Below, one piece after another: positions 12,012 through 22,504 of a DNA stretch of 60,000 nt; positions within the stretch are counted from its first letter, which is position 1; each line of letters begins with the position of its first letter. The translations under genes were made by a program, and so were the position numbers. Origin of the DNA: Adiantum capillus-veneris (taxonomy: Eukaryota > Streptophyta > Polypodiopsida > Polypodiales > Pteridaceae); contig CM043943.1 of assembly GCA_014529385.2 (NCBI GenBank), forward strand, positions 158,616,247 to 158,676,246, given 5' to 3'. The notes under the pieces were generated by a model. It worked only from the letters and a program-made list of their open reading frames with translations. It was not told where the DNA came from and ran no database searches.

Positions 12012-13581
12012 TGTAACATTTAATGGCCTAAAATCTTATGTGTAGCGGAAATTAGCATGAATATAGTGGGCATTTCATTAGAATAGATTCCTAATGAGAA
12101 TTACAAGAGTGCTTGGGTGGAGAGAGCAACAAAAAGCATAACACCTAGTTAGATAGCATCGACAATACTTTCAAAAGAGAGAGATATTAAGCTATTGACA
12201 ACAGTTGAGGACCGGATTTGCATGGAGCCGGTCCCCCCTCCAAAAGGCTTTGTATTATGGTTTCTCCCATCAAGAGAGACATTGTACAATACAATTCTTT
12301 GTGTTCCTTCAAGACTAGCTAGTGCAATGAAGATGGAAGCTTCATACACCAAGCAAAACACTTAATCAAACACAACTTGAATTATCCCCGTTCTCAGACC
12401 CAAGACCTCACACACCTTCGAAGATGGTGAGAGCTAGCAGGGTATGAGAGTAGATTGAGAGGAAAAAGAAGTATCTTACGAGAAAGAAGTACATCTCCTC
12501 ACATAATCACTCATATTAGCATAGCTTAGCTTAGTAATTAGCTTGGTAGAGAAGATGAGCATGCATTGAAGCTTGGCTCTTGGTTGGATTTGCATCCACA
12601 TGCCAAGAGAGTGTTGATGTAGGCTTCTATCTCACAAGCTTGGAGTAGGTGATGAGCTCTCCATTAAAGCTTGGGAGGAGATAGAGTATTTTCCCTTCAC
12701 ACATGGTCAAGTGTGAGAGTGTGTGTGTCAATGCCAAGCAAAAATCAGCCCCCCCTCTCTCTTGGGCGAGCCCTAGCTGCTAAATAAGTCTGGCCTTTGC
12801 CTCATTGGACCTCCCCAGGTCAAGCCAATAGGAATTAAGCAGCATAAGTGATAGCCTTTAGACATGTGTCCCCCTTTCCCCTTTTGTGAGAGCTTTAGGT
12901 AATTAAATAATTAAACTAAACTCTCATTGGACCCCTTTGCCTCCTGGCCAATAGGAATCAGGCAAGCCATGGGGCTCCTGAATGCTCATTGGACCCCTTG
13001 GGAGACTGCCCAATAGTCTTCTAGGAGACTTAATTCTCATTGGTTTCTTTTATTAAATGTTTTTAAATTAATTAAACTAGATTTACTCTAGCTTAATTCT
13101 CATTGGTCCACTTCAAGGGTCTTCCAATAGGAATTGGGCACACCTTGTGGGCATCTGGCCTAGGGAGCTGACATGTGTCCCTCATTCCCTTTGTGTAAAG
13201 GGAGCCTGTGTGTGTGTGTGTGTGGCTTTCTCTCTCATCCCCTAGCTTTGGGGCTCGCCCCCTCCCATGTAGGGATGTAGAAAGACTTTTTGGGCACACA
13301 CTAAGCATCCAATTTTCCCTAGGGTTGACCTTTGGACACAACCTTTGAATTTTGGAACCTTAGCATTTTGGAAGTCTTAATGTGCTGAACCTTAGGGTCT
13401 TTTTGGCCCATTGTTTCACATGGCTCTTTTGCAGATGGCCCCCCCTTTGGATCCCTACTGTGGCCGGTCTGCTAACTTAACCAATATTCTAGCTTTTTCT
13501 CCCTTGGCACTTCCCCACATTAAATGATCAGTTTAATATGAGAAAATCATTTAGGAGAATTAGATATTGATTATTATGACA
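12012..13581 (-). repeat. LTR2 (shared middle LTR, apparent chimera)
   Basis: 1570 bp. It is the 5' LTR of copy 1 and 3' LTR of copy 2. At 13062 and 13221 it carries the LTR3-like bases (T, T), but near 13445 it has the 22-bp deletion seen only in LTR1. Left part like LTR3 and right part like LTR1 is the order expected from crossover between the right LTR of one chromatid and the left LTR of the other. Confidence 0.93.
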
Positions 13582-13584
13582 TTA

Positions 13585-13594
13585 CCTCTCTCTT
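13585..13594 (-). other. Polypurine tract of copy 2
   Basis: Same AAGAGAGAGG on the coding strand, 3 bp from LTR2. The 13595-13943 stretch up to the pol stop is noncoding. Confidence 0.75.
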
Positions 13595-13943
13595 GAAATC
13601 ATAGTCGTCCTCGACTATGGTGTAGAGAAGATAAAGCATATGCATGAGTCCTTTTCTTAGTGGGTAGAGGATCCCTATGTTACCCTACGACATCATTCCA
13701 TAATGGATGACTAGTCCATTTGGCGCTTGAGAGCCTGAGGCTGCCGCAAGCATGTCTGCACATTAGTCCTATCAGTCTTCCATAGTAGAGTGACAAGCTC
13801 TACTTGGTGTTTGGGAGACGTCGTCTCCGCAAACTTGATCTAAGCATGCATACTACTTCATTTTTGTGCACAAATCAAGAAAAAGAGAGTCTTATAAGAC
13901 AAAAATTTTTGTTCATTTTTTTAATAACATTTTGTACATTTGC

Positions 13944-16900
13944 TTACTCTTGGGAAGCATTGTAAGCATTGACAAGGTTTAGGTTATCCTTTAATTGTAT
14001 GCCTTGCATCCATCTAGCATCTTCAAAAGGATAATTCTTAAACTTAATAAGATATCGTCGGATAGTCTTACCGCCTCTTAATACCTTGTCTTCATGTCGG
14101 AGAATGGACTCGGGCTGCAGCACCTCCTCGTGGTCCTCGATCTCCGGTGGGTCTTCAATAGTTAGTTCTTGAGGTGGCTCTCCTTTGTAAGGTTTTAAGA
14201 GGCTCACATGAAAAGCATTGTGTATGAGCCAATGATTGGGCAACTTAAGTTGATAGGCCATCTCATTGATTGGCCTAAGAATCTGGAAGGGACCATAATA
14301 CCTTTTTGCTAGTTTAGCATAGTACTTTTGGTGGCCCGTAGGATTCTTGCCCGTCGTGTGCCTTAATCGAGCCTTGGGAAACTTTAACAAGACCCAATCG
14401 TTTTCTTTAAAGGCTTGGGCTCTTCTGTGCTTGTCAGCAGCAGCCTTTTGCCTTTGCTGTGAGATAGAGATAGCATCCTTAATCTTTTGGAAAGATTCTT
14501 GTAGGTCTCGGCTATACTCATCTGCAGCGAAGATCTTCCCATGTACCTTAAGTAGCAAGGGACTTTTTGATCTTCCCTCAATTACCTCGAAAGGTGCTTT
14601 TCCTGTAGAAGTATGTACAGTGTTATTGTAAGCATACTCTACTAAAGGTAAGTACTTCTCCCATTGGGATCTTTGATCTACTTCCGTTACATAGGCTTTT
14701 AGTAGATCAAGAATGGTTAGGTTAGCTATTTCACTTTGGCCATCAGTTTGTGGATGATAGGCCGAAGAGAAGTTTAGCCTTGTTCCTAAATTCTCAAAGA
14801 GACCCTTCCAGAAATTACTGGTCATTCTAGGATCTCTATCCGACACTATGGACATTGGCAAGCCATGGTACTTGAAAATTTGTGAAATGAAGAGGGTTGC
14901 CATTTGATGGGCTTTGATAGTCTTTTTGACAGGTATAAAATGAGCTTGTTTACTGAACCTGTCTACTATCGTCCATATTCCCGTATTCCCATGGATAGAC
15001 TTAGGCAATCCAAAGATAAAATCCATGGATATGCTCTCCCACGGTGAATTAGGGATTGGCAAGGGTTGAAGCAATCCAAGTTGCTTCCCTCTATCAAATT
15101 TTGTCTTTTGACATACCACACATTTGGAAACATACTCGTGTATGTTCACTTTCATGGTAGGCCAATAGAAATATGTTTCAATTCCCTTTAGGGTAGACTG
15201 AATCCCTCTATGCCCTGCATATGGGGGAGCATGAGATTCATACATTACTTTCTCACGTAGTGAGTTAGTAACGCATAGTCTATTGCCATAGAGAAGATAA
15301 CCATCTTGTAAAGTAAATGGTTCTTCTTTCTTCCCTAATGCAAGGGCTGAAATCACATCTCTAAAATCGGGATCAATAGCATACTCATCTATCATTGAAG
15401 ATAGATCGTTGTGAGTTGCTATGGAAACCGCATTCACTCTCGGTCGTCTTGAGAGTGCATCGGCTACTTGATTATGCTTGCCAGCAATGTGAGCAATATG
15501 AAAATGAAATTGCGAAAGGAAATTTGCCCACCTCATTTGTTTGTCGGACAGCTTGGTCTGCGTCATGAAGTACTTAAGACTTTGGTGATCCGTTCGCAGA
15601 ATGAAAGGAGTCCCCAATAAATAGTGCTTCCATGAGTCTAAGGCATGTAGAACTGCAAGGAGTTCTTTTTCGTATATGCCTAGAGCTTGCTCAACAGGGT
15701 CGAGCCTTCGACTCTCATAGCCTATGGCGTGCCCTTCTTGGAGCAAAACAGCCCCAAGGCAATCACCACAAGCATCACATTGGACCTCAAATGGTTTTGA
15801 GAGATCCGGTAGTGTAAGCACAGGTTGAGAGATAAGCTTTTCTTTAAGCTTTTCGAAAGCATTGTTCTCCTTAGCAGACCACGTATACCTAACATTTTTC
15901 TTTGTTAGGTCATGTAATGGTCCCGCAATTTGTGAGAACTTTTCTATGAAGCGTCTATAGTATGCACACATACCTATAAAGCTTCTTAGTTCATGAAGAT
16001 TCCTTGGTTTAGGCCATCCTTTTATTACCTCTAACTTGGATGGATCCATTTGGATTCCATCTTGAGAGATAATGTGACCTAAATATTGAATCTCTTGCAA
16101 GAAAAATTCACTTTTCTTTCGATTAACATAAAGTTTACTCTCTCTTAAAACTTGAAATATTACCTGGAGGTGTTGCTTGTGTTCCTCTAATGAATTAGAG
16201 TAGATGATAATATCATCAAAGAACACTCCAGTGAAGGTTCGATGAGGCCTGAACAGCTTCTCCATCAAGCGGTTGAATGTGGCTGGTGCATTAGACAAGC
16301 CAAAAGGCATGACAATGTATTCGTAAAGACCAAATGTAGTACGAAATGCGGTCTTTACAATGTCTTGATCAACTATCCTTATTTGATGATAGCCACTTTT
16401 TAGGTCAATCCTACTGAAGTAGGTCGATCCTTGTAGCTTATCAAATAGGTCTTCTACCCGTGGAACGGGAAACCTATTCTTGATAGTGATCCTATTTAGT
16501 GCTCTATAGTCGACACACATACGATATGTGCCGTCTTTCTTTTGCACTAATAGCACAGGTGAGCAAAATGGAGATGAGCTAGGCCTAACCATGCCCTTCT
16601 CAATTAACTCATGCACTTGCCGCATAATCTCCTCTTGTTGAGCTTGAGAAACTCTATAAGGAGGTTTGTTAGGCGGTGAACTTCCTGGAAGAAGTTCAAT
16701 TGCATGGTCGTCATTACCTCGTTTAGGAGGTAGCTCACAAGGGATGTCGTCAATAAAGACATCTTGAAACCCCTTGAGAAAATTGGATAACTCTAATTCC
16801 TTTTGGTTGCTTTTATTTTCTTTTGCTAAAGCATTAGGTTCATTTTGAGAATCTTTAACAAAAATCAAGTACACGGAAATAGAGCTCTTTATTGACTTGT

Positions 16901-18893
16901 TGAAAGCTGGTGTATGTACAATGGGGATGGTGTTACCCATCTCCTTAGCATCTATATACATGTCCTTTTCCCTGAACTTAAAGGAGATTCTCCTTTCAGG
17001 AAATTTAACATGGGCAGCCAGGCGGTCAAACCATGGTGCCCCTAGGATTACATCCTCATGCTTGAGAGGAGAGATAAAGAAGTCCTCTTTGTCCACATAG
17101 CCTTGGACATGAAGCCTCAATTTCCCGATTAAGGGAGTGACTGAAGCTTCTTGCCCCTTGAAGGCACTGTCTGCGGGTAGGATATCTCCCATCTCGTAGG
17201 ATTGTATGCCTAGCTTGGTGGCTAACTCCATAGATATGAAATTGTGAGTAGAACCAGGGTCAAAGAGAATAAAAGCATCATGTTCTCTTACCTTTCCCCA
17301 AGCATGGCATAGAGGAGATCCTTTGTGGTGAGTTTGGTGAATCTCCTCCTCTTGGATTTCAACCAAAGAAGCTCTAGGAGGATCTTGGCGGTTGTTCTTT
17401 TGGGGACAAGCGCGGTACGCATGCCCTTGTTCGCCGCACTTGAAACACCGGTTATCTTTACGATAACGCTCAAGCTCTTCAAGAGAGAGTTTATTCTTTC
17501 CTTTGTAAACTCCCTTCTCTTTAGCTTTGTTGGAATTGCCCTTAGGAGACTTTTGGACATTGTCCTTCCCCTTAGGCTCATTGGAACCCTTGTTTTCCGG
17601 GGGCTTATTATTTCTTTTACCCCCCGTTTGGAAATTGATTCGCGAGGCCACCATAGTATGGTGTATTACCGCCGATATGGTACGTGGCCTTTGGGAGTTG
17701 ACATACTCCGCCATTTCTTCGGTTAAGCCCGCACAAAATTGTTGCTTTTGCTCTCCAAAATCCAACTTTTTGAAGACAGTGGCCTTGAGTTGTAGGTCCC
17801 AAAACTTGTCTACATATTTGTGGATGGATTCATTGGGAGAGAGCTTTAAGCTTCGCCATTCGGTGAGTACTTTGTCTTTGGCATCGGTGGCCAAAAACTG
17901 CTTCATAATGGAAGCTCTTAAAGCCTTCCATGTTCGTGGAGCTTCACCGTTGGCTCGTAGGCTAGACCACCATTGTCTGGCGGACTTTTGAAAGTGCATA
18001 GCTACATGGCGTAGCTTAGAGGACTCCGTGAAGCCCTCATCTCCAAACGCCGCATCGAATTGCTGGATAAAGGCCAAAACTTTGTCTGTAGCACCGAAGG
18101 TGCCATCATAGGTAAGGAAAGAGATGCTCTTCCCTCCCTCTTTGAATTTCTTCAGCTTGGACGACCTCTTCCATGCGGCATAGGATTTCCTATGGCCTCT
18201 TCTTTTTGATGGTTCAAAAGTTGCACCATCACTTTCTTCAGAAGATGAAGAATTTGAAGAAGGTGGAGAAGAGGGTGACCTCTTTCTCGCCTTTTTCTTG
18301 TCTTGATCTTTGTCGTCTTCACGATAGCTTTCATAAGAGGAAGAGGATGAAGAAGATGGAGAAGAGGATGTCCTCTTTCTCGCCTTTTTCTTCTCTTGCT
18401 TTTTATCATCCCTCTTTGAATTATGGCGTGGAGAAGAGTGTGATGGTCTTCTCCGCTTTGGTGGTGATGGAGAGCGTTTAGCCCGCCGTCTTCGTGGAGC
18501 CATCTCTGCCGAGGTGGCGGGAGACTCGCTTCTTTCTCGTTCCTTCGGTGGAGGCTCTTGAATTCTCCTTTGGGAAGGAGATGCATCATCCAGAAGTAAG
18601 TTCTTGAGCCCTTCATATGGATTCTCTTCTTCTTCCCGAATCGGAGAGAGACCTCTTTTGGTAGTCTCACAAGGAGGCTTCCTAGGTGTTCTCTCGTCAT
18701 GGTGATGAGCTTGGAAAATCCCGTGAGCACGGAGCTGCCGTTGCACTTCACTTTGGAGAGATGGATTGCCCATGGCTTGTTGAAGCCTAGAAACAAGATA
18801 GTTAACAAGCATTGAAGCATCATTAGTAGCTTGCTCATGAGCAAAATCAAAGTTATCAACATTAATTTCACTCTCTTTACTATTGTCAGCCAT
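13944..18893 (-). CDS. Intact Ty3/Gypsy chromovirus Gag-Pol polyprotein
   Basis: A single 1649-residue frame with a true ATG at 18893. Order: N-terminal region; Arg/Ser-rich segment (about 133-215); Gag domain (about 260-420); CCHC zinc knuckle CFKCGEQGHAYRAC at 483-496; protease with DPGS at 545-548 (usual DTG/DSG changed to DPG); reverse transcriptase about 760-940 with FFDD at 891-894; RNase H with D1040, E1077 and D1102; integrase zinc site H1221, H1228, C1258, C1261; catalytic D1291, D1352, E1388 (spacing 60 and 35); and a chromodomain-like tail (about 1593-1640, YLIKFKNYPFEDARWM). Gag and Pol are fused without a frameshift, as in many plant chromoviruses. All catalytic sites look present, so with its LTRs this copy may be autonomous. 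Its LTR and primer site are adjacent at 19298-20900. Confidence 0.96.
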   Translation of the reverse strand: MADNSKESEINVDNFDFAHEQATNDASMLVNYLVSRLQQAMGNPSLQSEVQRQLRAHGIFQAHHHDERTPRKPPCETTKRGLSPIREEEENPYEGLKNLLLDDASPSQRRIQEPPPKERERSESPATSAEMAPRRRRAKRSPSPPKRRRPSHSSPRHNSKRDDKKQEKKKARKRTSSSPSSSSSSSYESYREDDKDQDKKKARKRSPSSPPSSNSSSSEESDGATFEPSKRRGHRKSYAAWKRSSKLKKFKEGGKSISFLTYDGTFGATDKVLAFIQQFDAAFGDEGFTESSKLRHVAMHFQKSARQWWSSLRANGEAPRTWKALRASIMKQFLATDAKDKVLTEWRSLKLSPNESIHKYVDKFWDLQLKATVFKKLDFGEQKQQFCAGLTEEMAEYVNSQRPRTISAVIHHTMVASRINFQTGGKRNNKPPENKGSNEPKGKDNVQKSPKGNSNKAKEKGVYKGKNKLSLEELERYRKDNRCFKCGEQGHAYRACPQKNNRQDPPRASLVEIQEEEIHQTHHKGSPLCHAWGKVREHDAFILFDPGSTHNFISMELATKLGIQSYEMGDILPADSAFKGQEASVTPLIGKLRLHVQGYVDKEDFFISPLKHEDVILGAPWFDRLAAHVKFPERRISFKFREKDMYIDAKEMGNTIPIVHTPAFNKSIKSSISVYLIFVKDSQNEPNALAKENKSNQKELELSNFLKGFQDVFIDDIPCELPPKRGNDDHAIELLPGSSPPNKPPYRVSQAQQEEIMRQVHELIEKGMVRPSSSPFCSPVLLVQKKDGTYRMCVDYRALNRITIKNRFPVPRVEDLFDKLQGSTYFSRIDLKSGYHQIRIVDQDIVKTAFRTTFGLYEYIVMPFGLSNAPATFNRLMEKLFRPHRTFTGVFFDDIIIYSNSLEEHKQHLQVIFQVLRESKLYVNRKKSEFFLQEIQYLGHIISQDGIQMDPSKLEVIKGWPKPRNLHELRSFIGMCAYYRRFIEKFSQIAGPLHDLTKKNVRYTWSAKENNAFEKLKEKLISQPVLTLPDLSKPFEVQCDACGDCLGAVLLQEGHAIGYESRRLDPVEQALGIYEKELLAVLHALDSWKHYLLGTPFILRTDHQSLKYFMTQTKLSDKQMRWANFLSQFHFHIAHIAGKHNQVADALSRRPRVNAVSIATHNDLSSMIDEYAIDPDFRDVISALALGKKEEPFTLQDGYLLYGNRLCVTNSLREKVMYESHAPPYAGHRGIQSTLKGIETYFYWPTMKVNIHEYVSKCVVCQKTKFDRGKQLGLLQPLPIPNSPWESISMDFIFGLPKSIHGNTGIWTIVDRFSKQAHFIPVKKTIKAHQMATLFISQIFKYHGLPMSIVSDRDPRMTSNFWKGLFENLGTRLNFSSAYHPQTDGQSEIANLTILDLLKAYVTEVDQRSQWEKYLPLVEYAYNNTVHTSTGKAPFEVIEGRSKSPLLLKVHGKIFAADEYSRDLQESFQKIKDAISISQQRQKAAADKHRRAQAFKENDWVLLKFPKARLRHTTGKNPTGHQKYYAKLAKRYYGPFQILRPINEMAYQLKLPNHWLIHNAFHVSLLKPYKGEPPQELTIEDPPEIEDHEEVLQPESILRHEDKVLRGGKTIRRYLIKFKNYPFEDARWMQGIQLKDNLNLVNAYNASQE

Positions 18894-19297
18894 TCTAACA
18901 ACTTTTAGGTGTAAACTTTTTAGGTGTACTTTGGCACTTCAAGCCCTAGTTGCTACTCCTCTTTACCCCTTTAGAAAAAGCACTCAAGCTACTGTACCCG
19001 CGGCTCGAATACCATTAATTGCAAGGAATAGAAGAGAGGGTCTTTCGACACCAAGACAGCACCGGCTCCTGTCAAGCTTCTAATAGCTCAATAGTGGTTA
19101 AGCCGTAGGCAAGCCCCGTAGGACTCCACTATTAAGACCATAGCTCTCGACGGTGATGCCCCGTTAACTGCACAAAGGCAGGCGCACTGCAAGGCTGAAA
19201 AATCCCTATTCTACTTACTCACAGGCAATTAATAATACCAACCATTTGTAGCTAGCTTGAGGACCTCCCTTCTTGAGCAAGAAAAGAGAAACCTTGA
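18894..19297 (-). other. 5' leader of copy 2
   Basis: About 400 bp between the primer binding site and the gag ATG (the copy 1 equivalent is 11595-11998). No supported coding sequence; the short ORFs on either strand repeat in both copies and look incidental. Confidence 0.6.
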
Positions 19298-19309
19298 GCT
19301 CTGATACCA
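19298..19309 (-). other. Primer binding site, copy 2 (tRNA-iMet type)
   Basis: Identical to the copy 1 site, 1 nt inside LTR3. Confidence 0.85.
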
Positions 19310-19310
19310 A

Positions 19311-20900
19311 TGTAACATTTAATGGCCTAAAATCTTATGTGTAGCGGAAATTAGCATGAATATAGTGGGCATTTCATTAGAATAGATTCCTAATGAGAAT
19401 TACAAGAGTGCTTGGGTGGAGAGAGCAACAAAAAGCATAACACCTAGTTAGATAGCATCGACAATACTTTCAAAAGAGAGAGATATTAAGCTATTGACAA
19501 CAGTTGAGGACCGGATTTGCATGGAGCCGGTCCCCCCTCCAAAAGGCTTTGTATTATGGTTTCTCCCATCAAGAGAGACATTGTACAATACAATTCTTTG
19601 TGTTCCTTCAAGACTAGCTAGTGCAATGAAGATGGAAGCTTCATACACCAAGCAAAACACTTAATCAAACACAACTTGAATTATCCCCGTTCTCAGACCC
19701 AAGACCTCACACACCTTCGAAGATGGTGAGAGCTAGCAGGGTATGAGAGTAGATTGAGAGGAAAAAGAAGTATCTTACGAGAAAGAAGTACATCTCCTCA
19801 CATAATCACTCATATTAGCATAGCTTAGCTTAGTAATTAGCTTGGTAGAGAAGATGAGCATGCATTGAAGCTTGGCTCTTGGTTGGATTTGCATCCACAT
19901 GCCAAGAGAGTGTTGATGTAGGCTTCTATCTCACAAGCTTGGAGTAGGTGATGAGCTCTCCATTAAAGCTTGGGAGGAGATAGAGTATTTTCCCTTCACA
20001 CATGGTCAAGTGTGAGAGTGTGTGTGTCAATGCCAAGCAAAAATCAGCCCCCCCTCTCTCTTGGGCGAGCCCTAGCTGCTAAATAAGTCTGGCCTTTGCC
20101 TCATTGGACCTCCCCAGGTCAAGCCAATAGGAATTAAGCAGCATAAGTGATAGCCTTTAGACATGTGTCCCCCTTTCCCCTTTTGTGAGAGCTTTAGGTA
20201 ATTAAATAATTAAACTAAACTCTCATTGGACCCCTTTGCCTCCTGGCCAATAGGAATCAGGCAAGCCATGGGGCTCCTGAATGCTCATTGGACCCCTTGG
20301 GAGACTGCCCAATAGTCTTCTAGGAGACTTAATTCTCATTGGTTTCTTTTATTAAATGTTTTTAAATTAATTAAACTAGATTTACTCTAGCTTAATTCTC
20401 ATTGGTCCACTTCAAGGGTCTTCCAATAGGAATTGGGCACACCTTGTGGGCATCTGGCCTAGGGAGCTGACATGTGTCCCTCATTCCCTTTGTGTAAAGG
20501 GAGCCTGTGTGTGTGTGTGTGGCTTTCTCTCTCATCCCCTAGCTTTGGGGCTCGCCCCCTCCCATGTAGGGATGTAGAAAGACTTTTTGGGCACACACTA
20601 AGCATCCAATTTTCCCTAGGGTTGACCTTTGGACACAACCTTTGAATTTTGGAACCTTAGCATTTTGGAAGTCTTAATGTGCTGAACCTTAGGGTCTTTT
20701 TGGCCCATTGTTTCACATGGCTCTTTTGCAGATGGCCCCCCCTTTGGATCCCTATTTTCCCTCCTTTGGATCCCTACTGTGGCCGGTCTGCTAACTTAAC
20801 CAATATTCTAGCTTTTTCTCCCTTGGCACTTCCCCACATTAAATGATCAGTTTAATATGAGAAAATCATTTAGGAGAATTAGATATTGATTATTATGACA
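19311..20900 (-). repeat. LTR3 (right outer LTR; 5' LTR of copy 2)
   Basis: 1590 bp. It keeps a 22-bp segment (20754-20775) with the second TTTGGATCCCT that LTR1 and LTR2 lack; the older LTRs at 24452 and 28270 also have two copies, so this is the ancestral form. The TG microsatellite is one unit shorter than in LTR2. Confidence 0.93.
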
Positions 20901-20905
20901 CCATG
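20901..20905. repeat. Target site duplication, right copy (CCATG)
   Basis: Matches 4709-4713 exactly and restores the reading frame of the interrupted ORF across the insertion. Confidence 0.9.
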
Positions 20906-22504
20906 CACAACGAGAAGCCAAAGTATATAGGAGGAGCTGAAGTTCTGACAAGAATAGCTTTTGAAGCTATTGGAGCCAGAGATCAATGGCCAAAGGTTCC
21001 CTCCCAGAATGAGTGGCTTAGAAAAGCCGATGAGGAGGAAGAACAGCCTGAAGTATCCAAGAGGGCGTCCACAAGAGCACGCAGGAAACTAGAAATAGTT
21101 TCAGAACCTGAAGAGGATGTGGATGAGCCGCTTATGAAGAAAGCAAAGAAGAAGGTTGCTCCCAAGCAAACCAAAAGTCAGAAAGCGGCAAGAATGGAAA
21201 GACTAGTGGAGCAGTTTAGAGCGGAAAGAGCTCTAAAGGGGGACTTTGAAGAAAAGTGGGTGCCAAACTCCACTAAAGTCGGAACTAGCTCAGCCAGGCC
21301 ACATGTTGATCAATATGATCAATATATTAGAGCTTATGAGGAGTCAGAGGCTATACTGGAGCAGCAACCTGTCGAGCCATACACTGAAGAGGAAGTACAG
21401 CTTTTAAAAGCTGAGCTGAAAAAGGACGACAAGGGGAAGAAGAAAGTAGATGAGTCTACTGAACCTCAAGAGAAAGACGGGCAAGCAAACAAAGGGAAAG
21501 CCAAGGAAGCTGAGGACAGATACCCCTCTATGACTGATGTACCAAGCCCGAAGAAGACCAAAAATATCGTGGAAGAGACCACAATAGAGATGGACACAGA
21601 TGATTTGGAGAGGCCGAAGGCCGAGACCAAAGAAAAGGAGATAGATCCAGTTCAGCAAAAGAGAAGTGATTATGAGGATCTGGTAGCGATAGGATACACT
21701 GAAGCAGAGGCCCTTGAGGCAGTTTATGGGATCACCCTACAAAAACAAGATGATCGGAGAGGGACAGAGGAAAAAATAAAGAGTACAAAAGAGAGTGAAG
21801 AGAAACTGGACGAGCAGAACGTACTAGAAGAGCCGAAGCCAGTGGAGGTGGTGGCAGAAAGAGCTTTAGAGTTGACAGATGAAGATGAAAAAGACATGCA
21901 CATGGTGCATGAACTACTCAGCAAGATCAAAGAAAGATCCAAGGCAAAGGAAGTGGAGATTGAGACAGCCAAACAAAGGGAAGCCAAGTTGCAGAGGAAA
22001 TTAGAGAATGCTATGACTGAATCTGAAAGTCATAAAGCATCACTCTATGACGCGGAAAACGAGAGAGACGGCTTGATACTCCACTTAGCCGAGGCTTCAA
22101 GAGAGGTAACAAGTGCACAGGAAGCAAAGGAGCGGATAGAAGATGAGTTGGAGGCAGCCAAGGATGAGCTCATTGAGCTAAGGGAAAGAGTCGAGCTCCA
22201 AGAAAGAACAATCACTCGACTCAGGACTACCCCTAGAGCTAGCAGAGCAGGAACCGAACAAGAGGGAGCTCTTGTACCAGCTCTGGAAGACCAGGTCCGA
22301 AGCTTACAAAGAGAGCTAAGATTAGAGCAAGTGCAAAGGTTTCACATTGCGGAGGGATCATTGGCAGCAGAGGAGAGGCTCACTTTAGAAAATCAGACAC
22401 TAAGAACAGAGAATGAGACCCTCCGCAAACAGCTCCAAGATCTACAAGAGCAACAAAAAGAGAGACAGAGACACCACACGAAGAATCAGGTGGAGCAGCC
22501 ATAG
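20906..22504 (+). pseudogene. Element A 3' ORF, central acidic coiled-coil part
   Basis: Continues the frame broken at 4713 for 532 codons to a TAG at 22502-22504. The sequence is rich in E, K and Q. A first segment is strongly charged (MKKAKKK, DDKGKKKVDE). In the middle a short stretch, YEDLVAIGYTEAEALEAVYG, resembles helices 1-2 of a UBA domain (ubiquitin-binding fold), too short to be sure. From about 21,850 to 22,480 the heptad pattern (LLSKIKERSKAKEVE, LEAAKDELIELRERVEL) indicates a long coiled coil. The frame ends in a Q/R-rich tail where the neighbouring frame becomes open, so one small indel near 22,440-22,500 has split the original ORF, or the gene uses a frameshift; no standard slippery site was seen. 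Confidence 0.6.

Larger units (their letters stand above)
4714..20900 (-). mobile_element. Tandem pair of a Ty3/Gypsy chromovirus sharing a middle LTR
   Basis: Structure in plus coordinates: LTR1 (4714-6283), internal 1 (6284-12011), LTR2 (12012-13581), internal 2 (13582-19310), LTR3 (19311-20900). Both internal regions read on the minus strand and appear identical apart from one missing G in copy 1 (5728 against 5729 bp). LTRs begin TGTCATAATA and end AATGTTACA on the coding strand. The CCATG target duplication flanks the whole array and not the middle LTR. The near identity points to a very recent insertion, later duplicated by unequal recombination between LTRs. Confidence 0.93.

Noticed and set aside
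18152-18901. A 249-codon minus-strand frame overlapping gag (also at 10853-11602)
   Set aside because: It is a shadow of the Arg/Ser-rich gag codons in another frame, with Leu/His-rich low-complexity content and no independent support.
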